DNA of 64,000 nucleotides, from positions 13,144,001-13,208,000 of the forward strand of contig CM065318.1 in the NCBI GenBank assembly GCA_033032175.1, read 5' to 3'. The stretch comes from Saturnia japonica. Taxonomy: Eukaryota > Arthropoda > Insecta > Lepidoptera > Saturniidae. Made by a program: the position numbers and the translations under genes. Below, one piece after another: positions 10,858 through 25,800 of this stretch; positions within the stretch are counted from its first letter, which is position 1; each line of letters begins with the position of its first letter. The notes beneath the pieces were generated by a model. That model ran no database searches. It saw only the letters and a program-made list of their open reading frames with translations, and was not told the DNA's origin.

Positions 10858-13800
10858 CTGGAGATGATAACACAGAACAAAATGTTACTAAGGACCATAC
10901 ATTTAGTATAGTATAGATCAGCGATAAGTTAACTAAGACAAGACCGAAAACGAAATACCCTAGTGTGCTTATTATGTTGTTGATTTACTTTGTTACACGA
11001 GTTATATTCCGGTACAGAACACGTGACCACAATTAAACACCTAAACGTCTAAATCACACGGCAAATCTTTTACATTTTTTCAAAAATAAACAGAATTTGC
11101 TTTGATCACGATTTACGTAGGCCGATAGCACATACGAAAATGGTCTCGTAACCCTATCTCGTTCTAACAAGCGTATAATAATACTATGATGCGCTTTCAA
11201 ATTGACAATTTATATATTATTAAATTAAATCTATCGTAAATGAATATAATTTGGGATTACATGGTCGTGTTATTATATTATAGGATCATATGTCATCATG
11301 TATTATAACCTGTACTGCAATAGGCGATGCTGGTAGTGATATTCTCCCTGGTGGGTTGCTCGCCGGCCGGGTACGTGCTGCGGCACGCGAGGCACACCGT
11401 CACGAACAGACGGATGCACGCGCCCGAGTTCGGCTGGTAATATCATCATTATTCACATTGTAACATCGGCAAACATACATAAATGCCGTGGTGACAAATA
11501 TTTGCAATCAGTAAATAACCATCACAAAATTCTATCAGCTTTTGTAAAGATAACTTAGGTAAAAAATAATATCGTAAATTTTGAATCAACACCTGTTTTT
11601 TAAAAAGTATTTTTTCGTATTCTTCTCAGCAATCCCTTTCATTTCATACCCATATCATGGGGGCGCATAAAAATAACTGATTCACCATCTTTTGGAGTCT
11701 GCCGTATTGGATTTAGTAATGCGTCACTTAGGTAACCTTACATTGTCATCCAAACGAAATGTCTATATAAAAATTCAGCTCAATCAATTGGAGATAAAGA
11801 TTGTTTTAAAATTAGTTGCAAAATTTGACCCATATTAAATGGCCATACAAACAAACCAAGTTAATTAAGTTTATAAAAATTAAATAATAAGTGTACCTAC
11901 TATGAATTTCAATCGCGCAAAAAATACTCCAAGTATATATCCCTTTCCATTGCCCTTTTAATGACCTTGAACTTTTTGAGGCCCATAGTAAGCGAACACG
12001 TTTCACTGCCATAGGCCATCACAGGCAACACACAATTAGGAGATCCACATAAGAACCAGAGTAACTGACATAGCTCTAAGAATTGCTACCTTAAGTGGCA
12101 GTGGGCGTGGCACAATGCTTGTAGAACGTATGGCAGATGGGGCCGAAGAGTGCTCGAGTGGCAGCCGCATACCAGAAGAAACAGCGTAGGTAGACCCGCC
12201 TCAAGGTGGACCGACGACTTGGTAAAAGTTGCGGAAACCCGCAGGATGCAAACAACGCAGAACCGCTCATTGTGACGATTATTGGGAGAGGCCTATGTCC
12301 ACCAGTGAACGTTTGTCAGCTGAGATGACGATGATGACTTTTAATAGTTCATTTTATTTTGTACTGCCAATATCAATCACCACTAGCAGATGTACACAAA
12401 CGTAACATCTGATAGTATTTCAAAACTATCAAACTTATTCATTCATTGTAAAGGTTTTTATTTGTGGCATTTTACGTGGATATTATTATATGCAAATTAA
12501 ATGGAATGTAAATAATAAATAGAGACATGGATTTGTGTTGCCAAAAAACCTTACGCAGTTCTAAGAAGGGAGCTATCATCTTGATAGATCCAATTTGGAA
12601 GGTTAGCAAAGACTGCGAAGTTAGGATTAAAACATTGACAAGAAGAAGTATATCTATTGACGAATCGGTTAGACGTGGCACTGTTTTGAACATAGGCAGG
12701 ACAAAGCGAGATGAAGCAGAGAGATAAAGCATGGTGAAGAAAAAGGCAAGACGAGGAAAAGTACTTGAATAAACTTTGACGAGGCCGTGAGATGGTTATT
12801 GTGGTATTGTTGAAATATGAGTTCAGTTAATAATATATTGTTTTTTTTTCTTATAATAATAAATAATACCCCCCTATTATAATATTACTATAATTATTGA
12901 ACGTCAACATTTTAATTAGAGTAAAAAGTAAATATGTAAGAATCTGCGGAATGTATCTGTACTTTCAAATTCAATTTATGAATACATTTTTACACAATGA
13001 AAAGCGGGATAATATTTTTAGAGTTATTATTGTTTTGTTACATCAAATAAGTATAACTTCTTACATGGATATCACAGCTATTATTTTATCAATTAATATT
13101 ATTAATTATTATTATAGTTTTGCTTTTTATCAGAACCTAAGTATGCTTACCGGAAAGTCGGGGCTGACGGTGGAATGGTTAGTAACTGCATATGTGTTGT
13201 CGCTTGAAGCGCGTACGTGCGACCAGAAGAGCGCGTCTCGCTGCGATGCCGGCCAGATTCTCTTGAACGTCTGGTGGAACACCATAGTATCTGATGACAC
13301 CTCCTTTACTATCGTCATTGTCTCCAACGTAGCTGCAATTTAAAACTCACCATAAACAATTGTAATTGCACAAAAAATAATTAGGTAAAGTTCTTTTTTA
13401 TTCTCACGGAGTAAAGTGACATTTCATGTATTGATAGTTCATTGTATTTTTTAAATAGTGATGTCACCAGCCCGAACGATCCGAATTGTAAAATCGTACG
13501 ACATATTGATCGACGTAAGATAAGCTTTTTCTGAATAAATAAAGAAATCTCCACAGACGAAGGCAACGTAGACAAAATCGCGTTTCTCGTGGGCCAACCG
13601 AAGCGTTTTTTTAGTAAGTTGTTCGCCATATATTTATTTAATAGCTTCCTGAATTATTTAATGATAGCAATTATAGAGTATGCTGAATAACACAAACTAT
13701 TTCAATTAATAAATAACAACACTCAATTCGATATTTAAAATCATACGATTAATATAATAATTGTAACGTAAAACATGCGGTAACACATTACAATAATAGA

Positions 13801-16800
13801 TGTGGCAACATTATTTTCATGTTTGACATAAGTAATTGTCAATTCACTTCGTGGAATTAAAATCGCAATATATTTATTAAAATCAAGAAAGTTCAATTTG
13901 TGTTAAAATGCTATTCACCGTTTGTGTTATTCACCGATGTTTTTCGTACCAGCACATTCAATTTGTTTCAAACAGGATCTTTTATTAGCTCGGCAAAATG
14001 ACTGCTCATTACCTGATCGCAACTACACTAGAAATAACGGTTACTCCACTTGACGAATTCCATCGGCAGTCGTCGTTGACATGTCCTTCTGCAAATATGC
14101 CCCTTCAAATATGAACCTAACAGATGTCGCTAAACCTTATTAATTGGAAAAAGGGTAGTAACCTCAAACAAATAGCAAATACCGGGGGCTTAGTTAAGCC
14201 TTCCGCTTAAAAGAACTTTTATTTAGCATGGAGGTGCACAAAATTATCATTCGTCTTCCGCCTCGTACGACGACCTTTTTTTAGCTTCTCGGTGGGTTCT
14301 TCATCGATATTGACAGTTGATATTATTGCGTACCAGCAAAATTTTTACCTTTATTAGAACATGAAGCCTGATACGTGTAAAAGGAAACTGCCTTTGAAAG
14401 GAAACTTTGAAAATGCCTACCATCCCTGGAACCTAATTTCGTAGAAGGTAGGGGACACGCTGGTAGACATTTCTAATTTCAATTCAAAATAGTGTACAAA
14501 CGGGCTTATTTTAAATGAATTTCAATTAACAATAAATTCTAAAACAATTAAAACCAGTTAACCAAAAACTATATTGCGCACAAAATTGTCATCCATAACT
14601 AATTCAAGCCCGCATTCATTGAGTGACCATTTTCAACGACAGTAATTATTATTAATAATTTTCTCTACTCATTTTTACTGGTCCCTTTTCCCCGCGTCCC
14701 CTTTATCTGTAAAACCATATACCTACCTACCTTTAGATCTACAATTTCAATTTAGTATATAATAAATACATATAAATTAATACTAACTTTCCCACTCATA
14801 TCTATATCTCGGGTTGAAGAAATAATGACACATCTCGCGGGCGGAGACGCCGCGAACTTTGTGCATCGCCTTTAGCGGATCCATCACCATACCATCGACC
14901 TCCATTTCTCTGAAATGGTAACAAAAAATATATTGTTTTATTATGGTCATACTAGCGATGTCCCGCGACTCCACACGCGTTATTACGGAGTAATAGAAAT
15001 TTTATTTTCACTCATATTATTATTAAGAATTCTTATGGCTTATCAACTGTGGAATGACATTACATACTTCCGGTATACAAGATTTTATCAAAATCGGTTG
15101 AGATTTCTAAAAGTATTATTGACAATTCTTATAGCCTATCAATTGAGAAATGAATCGCAAATACAATTAATTAATTTGGATACAAACAAGGTGAAACCTC
15201 GTAATAGTGTCTTGCACCGACGACACCCAGTGTCAAGTTTCGAAATCAATCAGCGTTTATCTAGTCGCCATGGTATTATTTCAAGGCCGATGTGACAATG
15301 GCAACTGTCAAATGTCAATGTTCTGCCAGCGAACTCCTTAATTACTAAATGGTGTTTATTTTTAAACTACTAATCTATATTAATAAATCTATAATTCTGT
15401 CTGTACATGTAGTTTCTTTTTCAAATTTCCTGATTTACATATTTTACAAAAGTCATTGATCACGAATACTAGAGTTTAAAACAATTGCCTGTATGGTTGT
15501 ACGTCGATCCGTATTTAACTAAAAAACGACTGGACCGATAGGCTATCACAATAATGAGTACAGAAAATAAGTTATTGCACTTTTTCAAGATAAAATAGTG
15601 TCTAAATGTAAGTATGTTTTAAGGCGAAACAGAGTATGTCATGGTTGTAATTTATCATTCTTCATTGAAAATATAACAAAGTAAATTTAAAGTAGCCAAT
15701 GCCATGTCGATGACAAAATTATTCAATATTTAATTTACCTTCTGTACATCCTCATGTCTCCTTCTTCAGCGAACAGTTGCCATCCTATTTGACCACCGAC
15801 ACCTTCGAATGCAGCTTGCATTTGCTCCATTGATATCCTGTCGATCTGTTATGTTGTATTTTTTTAATAACGTGTTCTCGAAAAAGACAACATAGAATAT
15901 AGCAGGGAAAGAAAAGGGACTCACTCTCGAATGCATTTTACTTGATCAAACCGATATGTAAGTATAATTAGATAATAGTTAGAAGGTATATTAAGTACAT
16001 GTTAAATGAGAAGTCGAAGTCGCCTTGGGATCACGATATTATTAAAATCGCGGCATACAATTAGCTCAGGATAGGCATGAGTTAAGTACAAAAAGAGACG
16101 CCTATGCTCGACAGTGACCGATTACGTTCTGAAGATGATGATATTATTTAAAAGATGTATATTGTTTGTATGGTTCATGTGTCATCCGAATGGAGGTCCG
16201 TACGTCGCTTGTGCCTGACAATGAAAATTAACGCGACAGTATTAAACGTTTAGTTGATACGGAAACGAAACAGCTGTTTACGTGATTCCAGATAATGACT
16301 GGAGAGAGAACTTATATATAATAATTATAAATTAATTAAATATAATAAATCAAATAATGCATATTGTGTTAACCACAAGAAGAACGCACATCCGTGGTTA
16401 AGTAGATGAATGAGTGGGTTTTTAATATCCTTTATTAATAAAAAAATTGTCTGATTATCAAACAGAATTAGATTTTTCTCAACGTTAAAATACCTACCTA
16501 TGAGCTTGTCCATGTATATTTCTTATAAATTGAATGAATTATTATTCAGTATGTACATTTATTCGATAAAACAAATTTTATTCTTTTAAAAACAAGCAGT
16601 ATTGTTATAAAAAATCCGGCCAAGTGCGAGTCGGACTCGCACACCGAGGTTTCCGTAATTATACAACCACATTCAACAAAATAATCAGTTACCATTACTG
16701 AAGCAAGCACCGAACAATTCTAACGAAAATAATAAACTATGTTGACAGAGACAAACTTATCTTTACAGTTGGAAAACTGTTGCCTCCATATATCGATATA

Positions 16801-19800
16801 TGGCGCGGTCAGTTTACCAACTGCAAATAAGTTTGCAATCGCATTTAAAGATGTAATTACAAATTTACGGTTATCGAATTTTTACATTTACTTGTGCCAT
16901 AAGACATTGCTTCCTATCCAATTTAATGATTCTAAGTCAACTGGAAGTACCCTATAGGTTTTTATTCCCTTTACGATAGTTACAATATGAGGCATAAACA
17001 GCCGTATCTTTTGATTTCGTTGACTTAGAAGTTTGATTTATTCACAGCTCCAAGAGATTGCAGACCTGAATATTTGATATTAATTTCAACTTGATACCTC
17101 CACGCACTCCAGAGAAAAAGGGTCTGGACAGATAGACAGATAGACAACGAAGGGTTCCTTTTTCCTTTTGAGGTATGGAACCCTAAAAATGAAACATCTA
17201 TTAGTAATAATGACTTTAATGACCGAGAGTATCTAATCTGAATAACATAATATACTATGATAAATGTGACATTCCATTAGAAAAACAAAATTAAAGAATA
17301 CCTAATAACATTTTGTCATAAACGGAAGGTATTTTTGTTAAATTAATATTAAGTGAGCACTTCTTGTATAAATATATATATGTGTGTGTGTAATTGGTTC
17401 CTCGGAAACGGTTCCAACAATTTTGATGAAACTTTGCATTTAGATAATGTTTTACATTCCAAGTTTACCTAGATAGGTGATTTTCTTTTTTTGTTTATAA
17501 GACACCGAGCACAGCTCGGTTGCCCAGATATTTCATATTAAGTAAACATTTCAACTGCTGAGTCTTTACTCCCGTCCACAAGAAAACAGATTAGTCTTAA
17601 GGAAAAAACAAATATCTTTGGAAATATAGAACTTTCTAGAAACCGATAAAACAAATAAGTTGTTACTTGTTACTTAACTTTTATATTAATTGTCTGCTGA
17701 TAAATTTAACAGACAGTCAGACCTATTGGCGTAACGGTGCCAAGCCGAGAAGGTTTGATTTGCACCTGCGATGAAGTTTTAAGCTAAGAACATTGCATTT
17801 AGTCATACATATCATCGATTTCATCGCCAAAGAATAAACTATGCTTAATTATTTTTTTAAAGTATTACAGTATTACTCAAAGGCGTTTAAAGAATTATCA
17901 AAAGATGGTATTCCTAATGAAAATATATTCAACTGACATGTACTATCATCTCCTAACAATCTGTATAACATGACAGCTAAGATTGCCTAAAAAGGGAAAC
18001 AAAGTTTTCTCTTGACGTTATATATAGTACATAACTATAATACATATAGTAAAAAAAAAACTGACCTCGGTCCAAAGAGGATGGACAGTAACTCGGTTGT
18101 CGATGGCTGGTGGCGGCAGTTCAACCTCATCGCGCGTGTGCACGGTGGGCGGGACTCTGGCACACCGCTCCTCTTCCATTTTGTCGAAACCCGTCTCGAT
18201 TGCATCGTGGAACTCGTCGTCAGGGAGGGTAGAGTGCGGGCCCTCCTGAAAAAATTCAACTAATGTTATCCGTGATAATACGGTATATGTTCTACCCCGT
18301 TCACTTTTTTTTTGCACTGATCATATTATAATTATTTTGTGTTGATTGTTGTAAGACCAGTAATGTTTTTATTATACCGTTCGACACATTATATGTTCAA
18401 AAAATTGAGAACAAATTTTTGAAGCTATACTTCTTTTGTCCCGTTTAGTAAAGGGTAAAATCGAGAGTTGCGCGCGCATCAATGTGACGGAAGTTACAAA
18501 ACAATTTGTTACTTTCTTTTATATGTGATAAGGGACTTCTGTACCCAATAACTCAAGAACTAATTATAATCGGTTTATTCGTGAAATTAAGGATTCTAGG
18601 TATTCACGGGAGGTTCATTAAACGTAAAAAATTTCAAGCACGTAGGTCAATAGTTTTTGACTTATGGGGTTCGAAAGTAGCTCGAAATGGTTCATGTGGC
18701 CGGCACGGTGTCGCCTCTTTCTATTCCAAACTTGGCTGAGACACTACCGTGTGTCTAGATAATGTCAATTTGTCTTATTGCCTTTAATTTGTTTTTTTGG
18801 TAAAAGCAGTTAATAATATAACAGTAAACTTTCTGTAAATAACTATTTCAGTGACATATTAAAAAACACATCAATTAGTCTAAATGCAGTTAGTATATTT
18901 TTGTTTACTTTAGTAAACTTATAAATATTCAACACAGTACATACGATAACAGAACGGAATGTTTAACGAATTAAAATTTATTACTTCACTGTGTCCTTCC
19001 TTACCTGTGACTATGTTATGATTGACGGTCTAAGCATTCATTTTCAGTATATAATATTATATTATCTTTAGTTATATATAAAGTATATATTTCAAGGGCA
19101 TCGGTTAGATTCTTGTATTTTATAAATTTGTTCAAATATCAATTATTCTACGATCCATTTAGGTTTAATTTCGAATTTAAAATTATACACAATTTTAATT
19201 ATATTTAACGATAATATTTTCTCTATAACAGTGTTTGTTAACATTTAGGTTTGACAAGGATGACATTCTCTGTTATTCTTAGTTTTAGATTTAAATTAGA
19301 AATAGCGTGATAATTAAGAAATCGAAGTTTTTACAATTTCCAAATATTTAAGATGTATAATTGTATATATTTCTAAAATATCTGCTTCCTGTTTGTATTT
19401 TGATGCACTTCCGCCGCAACGTAAGGGAACGATGAACAATGGCAATCGATGGAGGGACAAGCCGCGACCAGAAAAGAGGATACACGTTAAGTAATTCAGG
19501 CAACGACGCAAATGTAAAAGTAATTAACTGAACAGTGTTGTAAGAGAATGTGATAACAAAAGTTGAAATCTTTGGATGCCTTTGAATTTTGGCTGTCGCC
19601 AATAATATATACTTCCTCAGGAATCCATTAATAAGATGTGTAAGCGTTCCGGACATTGCACTAAATATCATTGAATGTACAATGTGTAAAGTCAATCACA
19701 AAATTACACTAGAAATAATTTTTGTGGGCCCAATTATGACAGTGACGGCAGTTAGTCTTTAGTAAATGATGGAGTAACTTATATACTACAAATGATGGAG

Positions 19801-22800
19801 TAAACAAAGAAAATATACTAGGTACTACAAGGTTTGGATAAAATAAAACAACCTAACCGATTCCCTTGAAATATATACAACAAATGTGTAGCGACATCTC
19901 TCGCCACAACTGACGCATAAAAGTATACAAAAGGAGAATAATAAAAGAACTAAAGGTAAATATAACATCATTTAAACTGAAAATGATTGCTTAGAGTTTA
20001 GACCGTCAATCATAACAAGTATTTAGGTCGAACTTAATGAGAATAATGCATTTATTGAAAATTTATCATTTTCACCATAGCTGTTAACCCTGAAATGCAA
20101 AGTATTTCTACGTTTTTTTCCTTCTTTTTTTTTAATCTATATCCTTTATGATCCTATAAAAATCCTTATTTTAAGATAACCTTTATAGATCATATACGTG
20201 GTTAATGTAGGTTAACGTTAGCTTGCGCCGGAGTGACCTATATACCCCGGGGACAGTGGATTCTATCGTTTACCATTTGCGACCTCGATTCACTACAAGT
20301 CTTTGTTTCGAAACGAACATGAAGAATACGTTTTTGATACACGTAAATAGGGCACAACCGAGCTCAACAAACCTTGATCCAACTAACGTTCAGCTGATTT
20401 TAAAATGCATTCGTTTGTGTGCTCACACGAAACCCCTTAATACGTATTCCACAAAAGCAATGCAATAGCAGAAATCACTAAATATTGGTTTTAGATTTCG
20501 ATTATGTAATCTGAGATGTAGTGGTAGGTCGATGACAAATAAGTTTAATCGCGACCACCATACATCAGCTGTAAAACCCGTCCCATAGTGGCACGCTTAG
20601 GTATGCCGCGTTCCGGAAACAACCGATGTACTTCTATCCAGTAATCAAGCAGAATGGTAAGGTTCTGTACCTGACTGATTCGCCACTAGCATGTACATCA
20701 TAGTGATAAGCCCGTCATAATGACTCTCTTTTGGTTTGTCGCGTTTCGGAATCTGCCCATGTATACCCGGCAACACAAAGCCCACCGGAGATGATTTTCT
20801 GATTTCTCGGTAGTTGTCTTGTTTCTGGATTGTTCGGAGCAGTCAGTTATTCGTGGTTCTATTTTTTGTACATTATAACTGGAACATAACACAAATTCGC
20901 TATTTTGAACACAATATTTAGCGATTTCTGCTAGAGCTTTGCTCTCGCGAAAGGGGCCGATATCACACCGTACGGTTTTATGTGGTTTTCGGTATTTTTC
21001 AGTAAAGTATAGTTCAATTCCAGTTTGGCTTAAACTTGCACTGTTCTCGAACTCATTTAATTCAAGCAACGAGATAATTCGAGAAATAGCGAGTTACGTT
21101 ACATTACATATATTATGTACGTAACAATGTAATAAATATGTGCACTAGAGAATAAACATAGCTACATTGTTCAAGATCGAGAATATAAAACAAAGTAAAT
21201 GCTATTATAACGAGTAAACATTATGTGACAAGAAAAACAATACATTTTACTATAATTTAACGTTAATTATTATTACTGTTTGTTCTCAGTTCCATAAAAC
21301 CCAGTGCTCTTTAACGCTCTATGTAAATGAACGATGTCACGACAAAAGAAGATAACAAAAACACTTAGACAGAACTTTACGACTCAAACAGTCGATATGT
21401 AAATTTTAAAATAATATTATAACAGAAAATCTTATAAACATTGTATTTTAAAGAATTCGCTTTTTAGAAGTAAATCTATACCAATATTAAAGAAAAAATA
21501 TCGTTTTTTTTTTTTGTTTACTTATTTGAAACCTCTATCAATATCTGAATTTCTTTATTTAATTTTTATAGCCTATTTATTGAGGCTATATAACGCTACG
21601 AACCTAAGGAGTGGAGCAGTAACCATCAACGTCAAGCAATCTAAGCAACAACGATAGGCTACACGGCTACACGGGTGCGTTAGTGGCGGATACGCACGGT
21701 GGAGAGTTGGTTAAATCAATTTAAGACGATTGAAACCGTAGAGCACAACTAGTTTCATAATAAAATAAATATATACTTGGTTTTAAATGTATATCAACGG
21801 AACCGCATGATGGAGTATGGAAGTAAAAAGTTATAGAAACATAGCATTCCTCACTCCATTATGCATGTCATGCAAAAATACAAAAGAAGTAAAATAAGTT
21901 ATGTTTAAATGTAGACATAGACAACAAATTGTGTTCCATTAAAGTCATCTGCGCCCTATCACATGCTCCCTCATTTATATTTATGACCGACAGAAGGGTA
22001 GACGGTCACGCCCAGGAATGGCGAGCACGGGCCATTTGCCTGCTGACGTCACCGCCGCGCCCTATGCAAACAGGAATGTTCCGACATTTTCACGTATAAT
22101 CCAGAAAACAACGTCGAAAACCGAAAGATCGGCAAACCCTATGGTCGTCACTGTAAACCTCGATGCAAGCTTATGGGGCTGCCATATTTTTCCTACGGTG
22201 CCTCCCAAAAATTAGGGCAGACAGACAAGGTAAATTAATTATTACTAAAATTTAATTATGTCTGACTATGATTACCCGTGTTAATTTAACTAACTTGCAT
22301 TATGAAGGATTTCTAATTAAGTATAACGATCGAACACTGAAACAAAGCTCAAACATACGTGATTATATTAATAATATTGCAAAACATTTCACACATCATT
22401 ATCCAGCCACTTTACGTGGAAAGTCATAGTGCCGTAAAGGGACAAGTTATGGTGAACGGATTGTAAGCGTGCAACTATGGGCAGGTGTACGCCTGGTGTA
22501 TGATCGTCGCGATCCAATCGCTTATATGTTAATAATAACAACTATAATGGATATAATCATTTTTACTATTTTCCTTATTTTATATCAAATATAATATTCA
22601 TTGTTACTATTTTCCTTATTTCTTATTAGCTTGTGCTATATACGACTGCGGATGCACCACTGCCATACATATTTCTACCGAATAGCAGCAGTTCTCGAGT
22701 TGCTGTGTTCCGGGATAAATTATGTAGTTGTCAACACTCACCGGCCGCGTCACTCAGTCCAATCAGTGCATTCTAACTCAGTCATCAGGAGTAACAAACA

Positions 22801-25800
22801 ACCTAATTTCAACTGGTCTCAGGACCACGATATTTTTGAAGTTGATTGTAAATAACTATAGGTTGCAGTAATCATTGACATCAACTATTAACAAGGAGTG
22901 TATTATAATACTTAATACTTAGATATCAAAAATGACGAAGAAAAATTCTTCAATTATTTGAGAATGTCAAAGAGCTAGATATAATTACAGCTAAAATAAC
23001 TCTAATAATCACTCGGCGGCATATCTCTTAATACTCTTATTTCAATTTCTATTATAAATTAGCCGGTATCGAAATGATTGTGACAAGACATCGTATTGTC
23101 GTCCCGTTCATCCCGTGTACCGGCCGCAACGGCTAATATGTGCGCAATGACCGCGTGTGTCGCTCAAGATTTCGCTGGCCGCCTAATGCGTTCGAACTCT
23201 AAGATTATTGGATGTTCAAAACCGAAATACAAATATTTCTCCATCTTGTAAGAAACCTACGTACAGTAATGAATAAAAACAAACTGTCAAAAACATGACG
23301 TAGGAATGCATTTTATATGTAAGCTTTTAGCAAACTAGGATTAATACTCCTATATTGACAAATTTAATCTGACAAAATTACTGTATTAGGTCATCATGCC
23401 GTGTATACTAACACTACATACTTATTAGCGAAATTTAGGAACCGCACCAAATTAAGTACATGTATAATCAGTAATCACTTTACATTTCAGTCAATCTAAA
23501 TTAAAACTACTTCAATCAATTTAGACCTTTAGAGAGAACTTATGAATGTCAAACAACTATCACCGTTTCGAAAAACGTCCCCAGTCAATCATCGACGAGC
23601 CGGTAAAAAACTCGATTGGTTTTATTTTATAAATATGGTTTATAGAGATGTTTTTACTATTTATGTATTGTTTACAGTTCGTTATAATGTGTAATGATTA
23701 ATGAATGTACCTTCAAAGAGGAAGTCACTTCCAGATAACACTATCATTCACGTTGACATACCCTTTTGAAAATAAAACTAGCTTTATATAATTATAGAAC
23801 TTATTGTCCGGCAAATTAGTAACGTACTTAGGAAGTTTATTGTAGAACTTAACACAAATACCCAAAAATATTTATTTGTCTTCCTAAGTGCAAAAGATTA
23901 AATTAATATCTATATTTATTTCTTGTATTAAAATTGAGCTCGTCGTTTAAAAGTTCACACTTATTTCGGATTTTTCGAACATACATTACATTTTCAAGAA
24001 TGTACTAGAAGAACAAAGTCAAGATACTTGTTTCCTGAAAATTGTTCCTCAGTTCGAAAGCGAATCAAATCAAAGTGATAATGTCTTAAAAATTGAATAA
24101 ACTTATACGCTAATATTCTAGACCTAAAGATTCGCGTACGAAGTCCAGTTGGCTGGAAGATATTAGCTGGCAGTATGCACTGGTACTTTTAATAACAGAA
24201 TGCAATTTCAACGATGAAACATTACACGTTAGTCACTTAGCCTTTCCATAGTCGATATAATTTTTAACCGTGGTCCCACTTTGCATGTATTTCAGTAAGG
24301 ACGAACGTATTACGGGAATGAAATAATGATGCAATAGATATCCTGAATTAAACCAAACGAGATAAACTGATGTTATATTTTAATACATTTAAGATTATGA
24401 TGAAGTAATAATCTTTGTACATAAGATTATATATGTGATAATTAGTCGAACTACTATGACTAAAACAAAGATCGTAGGTATTTTCATATTAGTGTAGGGA
24501 ATTATCACACCAGAGGAATGACGTATTCTGTATTAAATCATGCATTACAAAATTTCCAAAGCCTTTGAAGGTATTGTTTTTGGTTTTATATTAGAAAAAC
24601 AAGAATATTTTAGTAACAATTCCATTCATTGTAATCCAAAATTTAACAAGTATTTGCATCATAGATGTTTTGCGTGATCATATGCTCAAAGTTACAAAAC
24701 CTGGACTACTTTAAACTTATACAAATACATATGTAATAATATGCAACTCAAGCGATTTTGTTTTTGTTTAAACGCGTTCTGGAATTACTGGTCTGATTTG
24801 TAAAAGAATTTTAGGAATTTTTTATTGAGGAAGGTTTTATTTATAGGCTATAAAATATGTTAACTTCATGTTTTGAGCCTCAGGAGCGGAGCCATATAAC
24901 CATGACGTTAAACAATCAGGCTGTAGGATAGTACATGAAGTGAGAACTATGATAGGCTACACGGGTGCATTGCTGGAGGTGCAGTGGAAAGTTGCTCGAA
25001 TAAATAGAATGAAATAGTTGGGCGAAACTGTGGGGCACAGATAGTGTAGAAATAAATTAATTCAAATTAATTCAAATTGTGTTCTTCAAAATTTTAAAGC
25101 TATATATATAATATAGTGCATATATATACAATGGTGGTCGTATAATTAAAAACACTCCAAAACTCCACGGTGTACCATCCGCCGCCATACTGGGGAAACG
25201 CGGGCACTGCGCTGGCATACAGCCGCGCCGCCCCGGCGGCCGGCCCGGCTAAACCGGGCCCCGGCCTAATGTAGGAGACGGCTCAGTACACCCTAGCCGT
25301 CTCCTCCGTCCGCCGAACCTGTGCAATGAGAAGACGGGCCCCCCGACCCGTCTCCTCTTTTCAGCCAGGGTGGCGGGAGTTGGCGAATGAACCGCCTCCT
25401 CCTGCCACCCGTTCATCTTTGACGGAGAGGGCCGCTCAGGGGATCCCTCGCAGAAGGAGGCCATCGCCGTCCATGCAGTCTCGCTGCCGAGCATGGCTCT
25501 CACCGCACTCGGCAGCGAGAGGTCCCCTCCAACAGCTACGGCCAGAGTGCGGCGCTGTTCCACCCACGCAGCACACTCAGAGAGAGTGTGCTGCGCCGTG
25601 TCCTCTAAAGCCCCGCACTCGTGGCACGTAGTGTTGGGCTCCCTCCTGGCTATCTTGTGCAGGTACCATCCGAAACAACCATGTCCGGATAGTACCTGCA
25701 CAAGTCTAAACGTCAGGGAGCCCCGCTCCCTGGCGCACCACTCCCGGAGGACCGGGCGGACGGCGTCTTCTGTGCCGGAACGCCAAACGTCGCTATATTT

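Larger units (their letters stand above)
11434..13150 (-). other. CERT: CERT intron 10 containing a rearranged RTE remnant
   Basis: Apart from the RTE piece (11890-12345) it holds no recognised gene. The frame on + at 12527-12727 ([15 protein letters not shown]...) resembles retroelement debris but matches no family I know. Confidence 0.5.

Noticed and set aside
12897..13343. 148-codon + strand frame
   Set aside because: AT-rich frame that ends as antisense of CERT exon 10.
13381..13629. 82-codon - strand frame beside CERT exon 10
   Set aside because: Not needed for the START domain (exon 9 joins exon 10 in phase) and no domain seen; likely intron or repeat.
18012..18263. 83-codon + strand frame
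   Set aside because: Antisense of CERT exon 7.
19348..19695. 115-codon - strand frame
   Set aside because: No recognisable motif, hydrophobic and AT-driven composition, no splice context.
20698..21069. 123-codon - strand frame
   Set aside because: Partly family A repeat; no domain.
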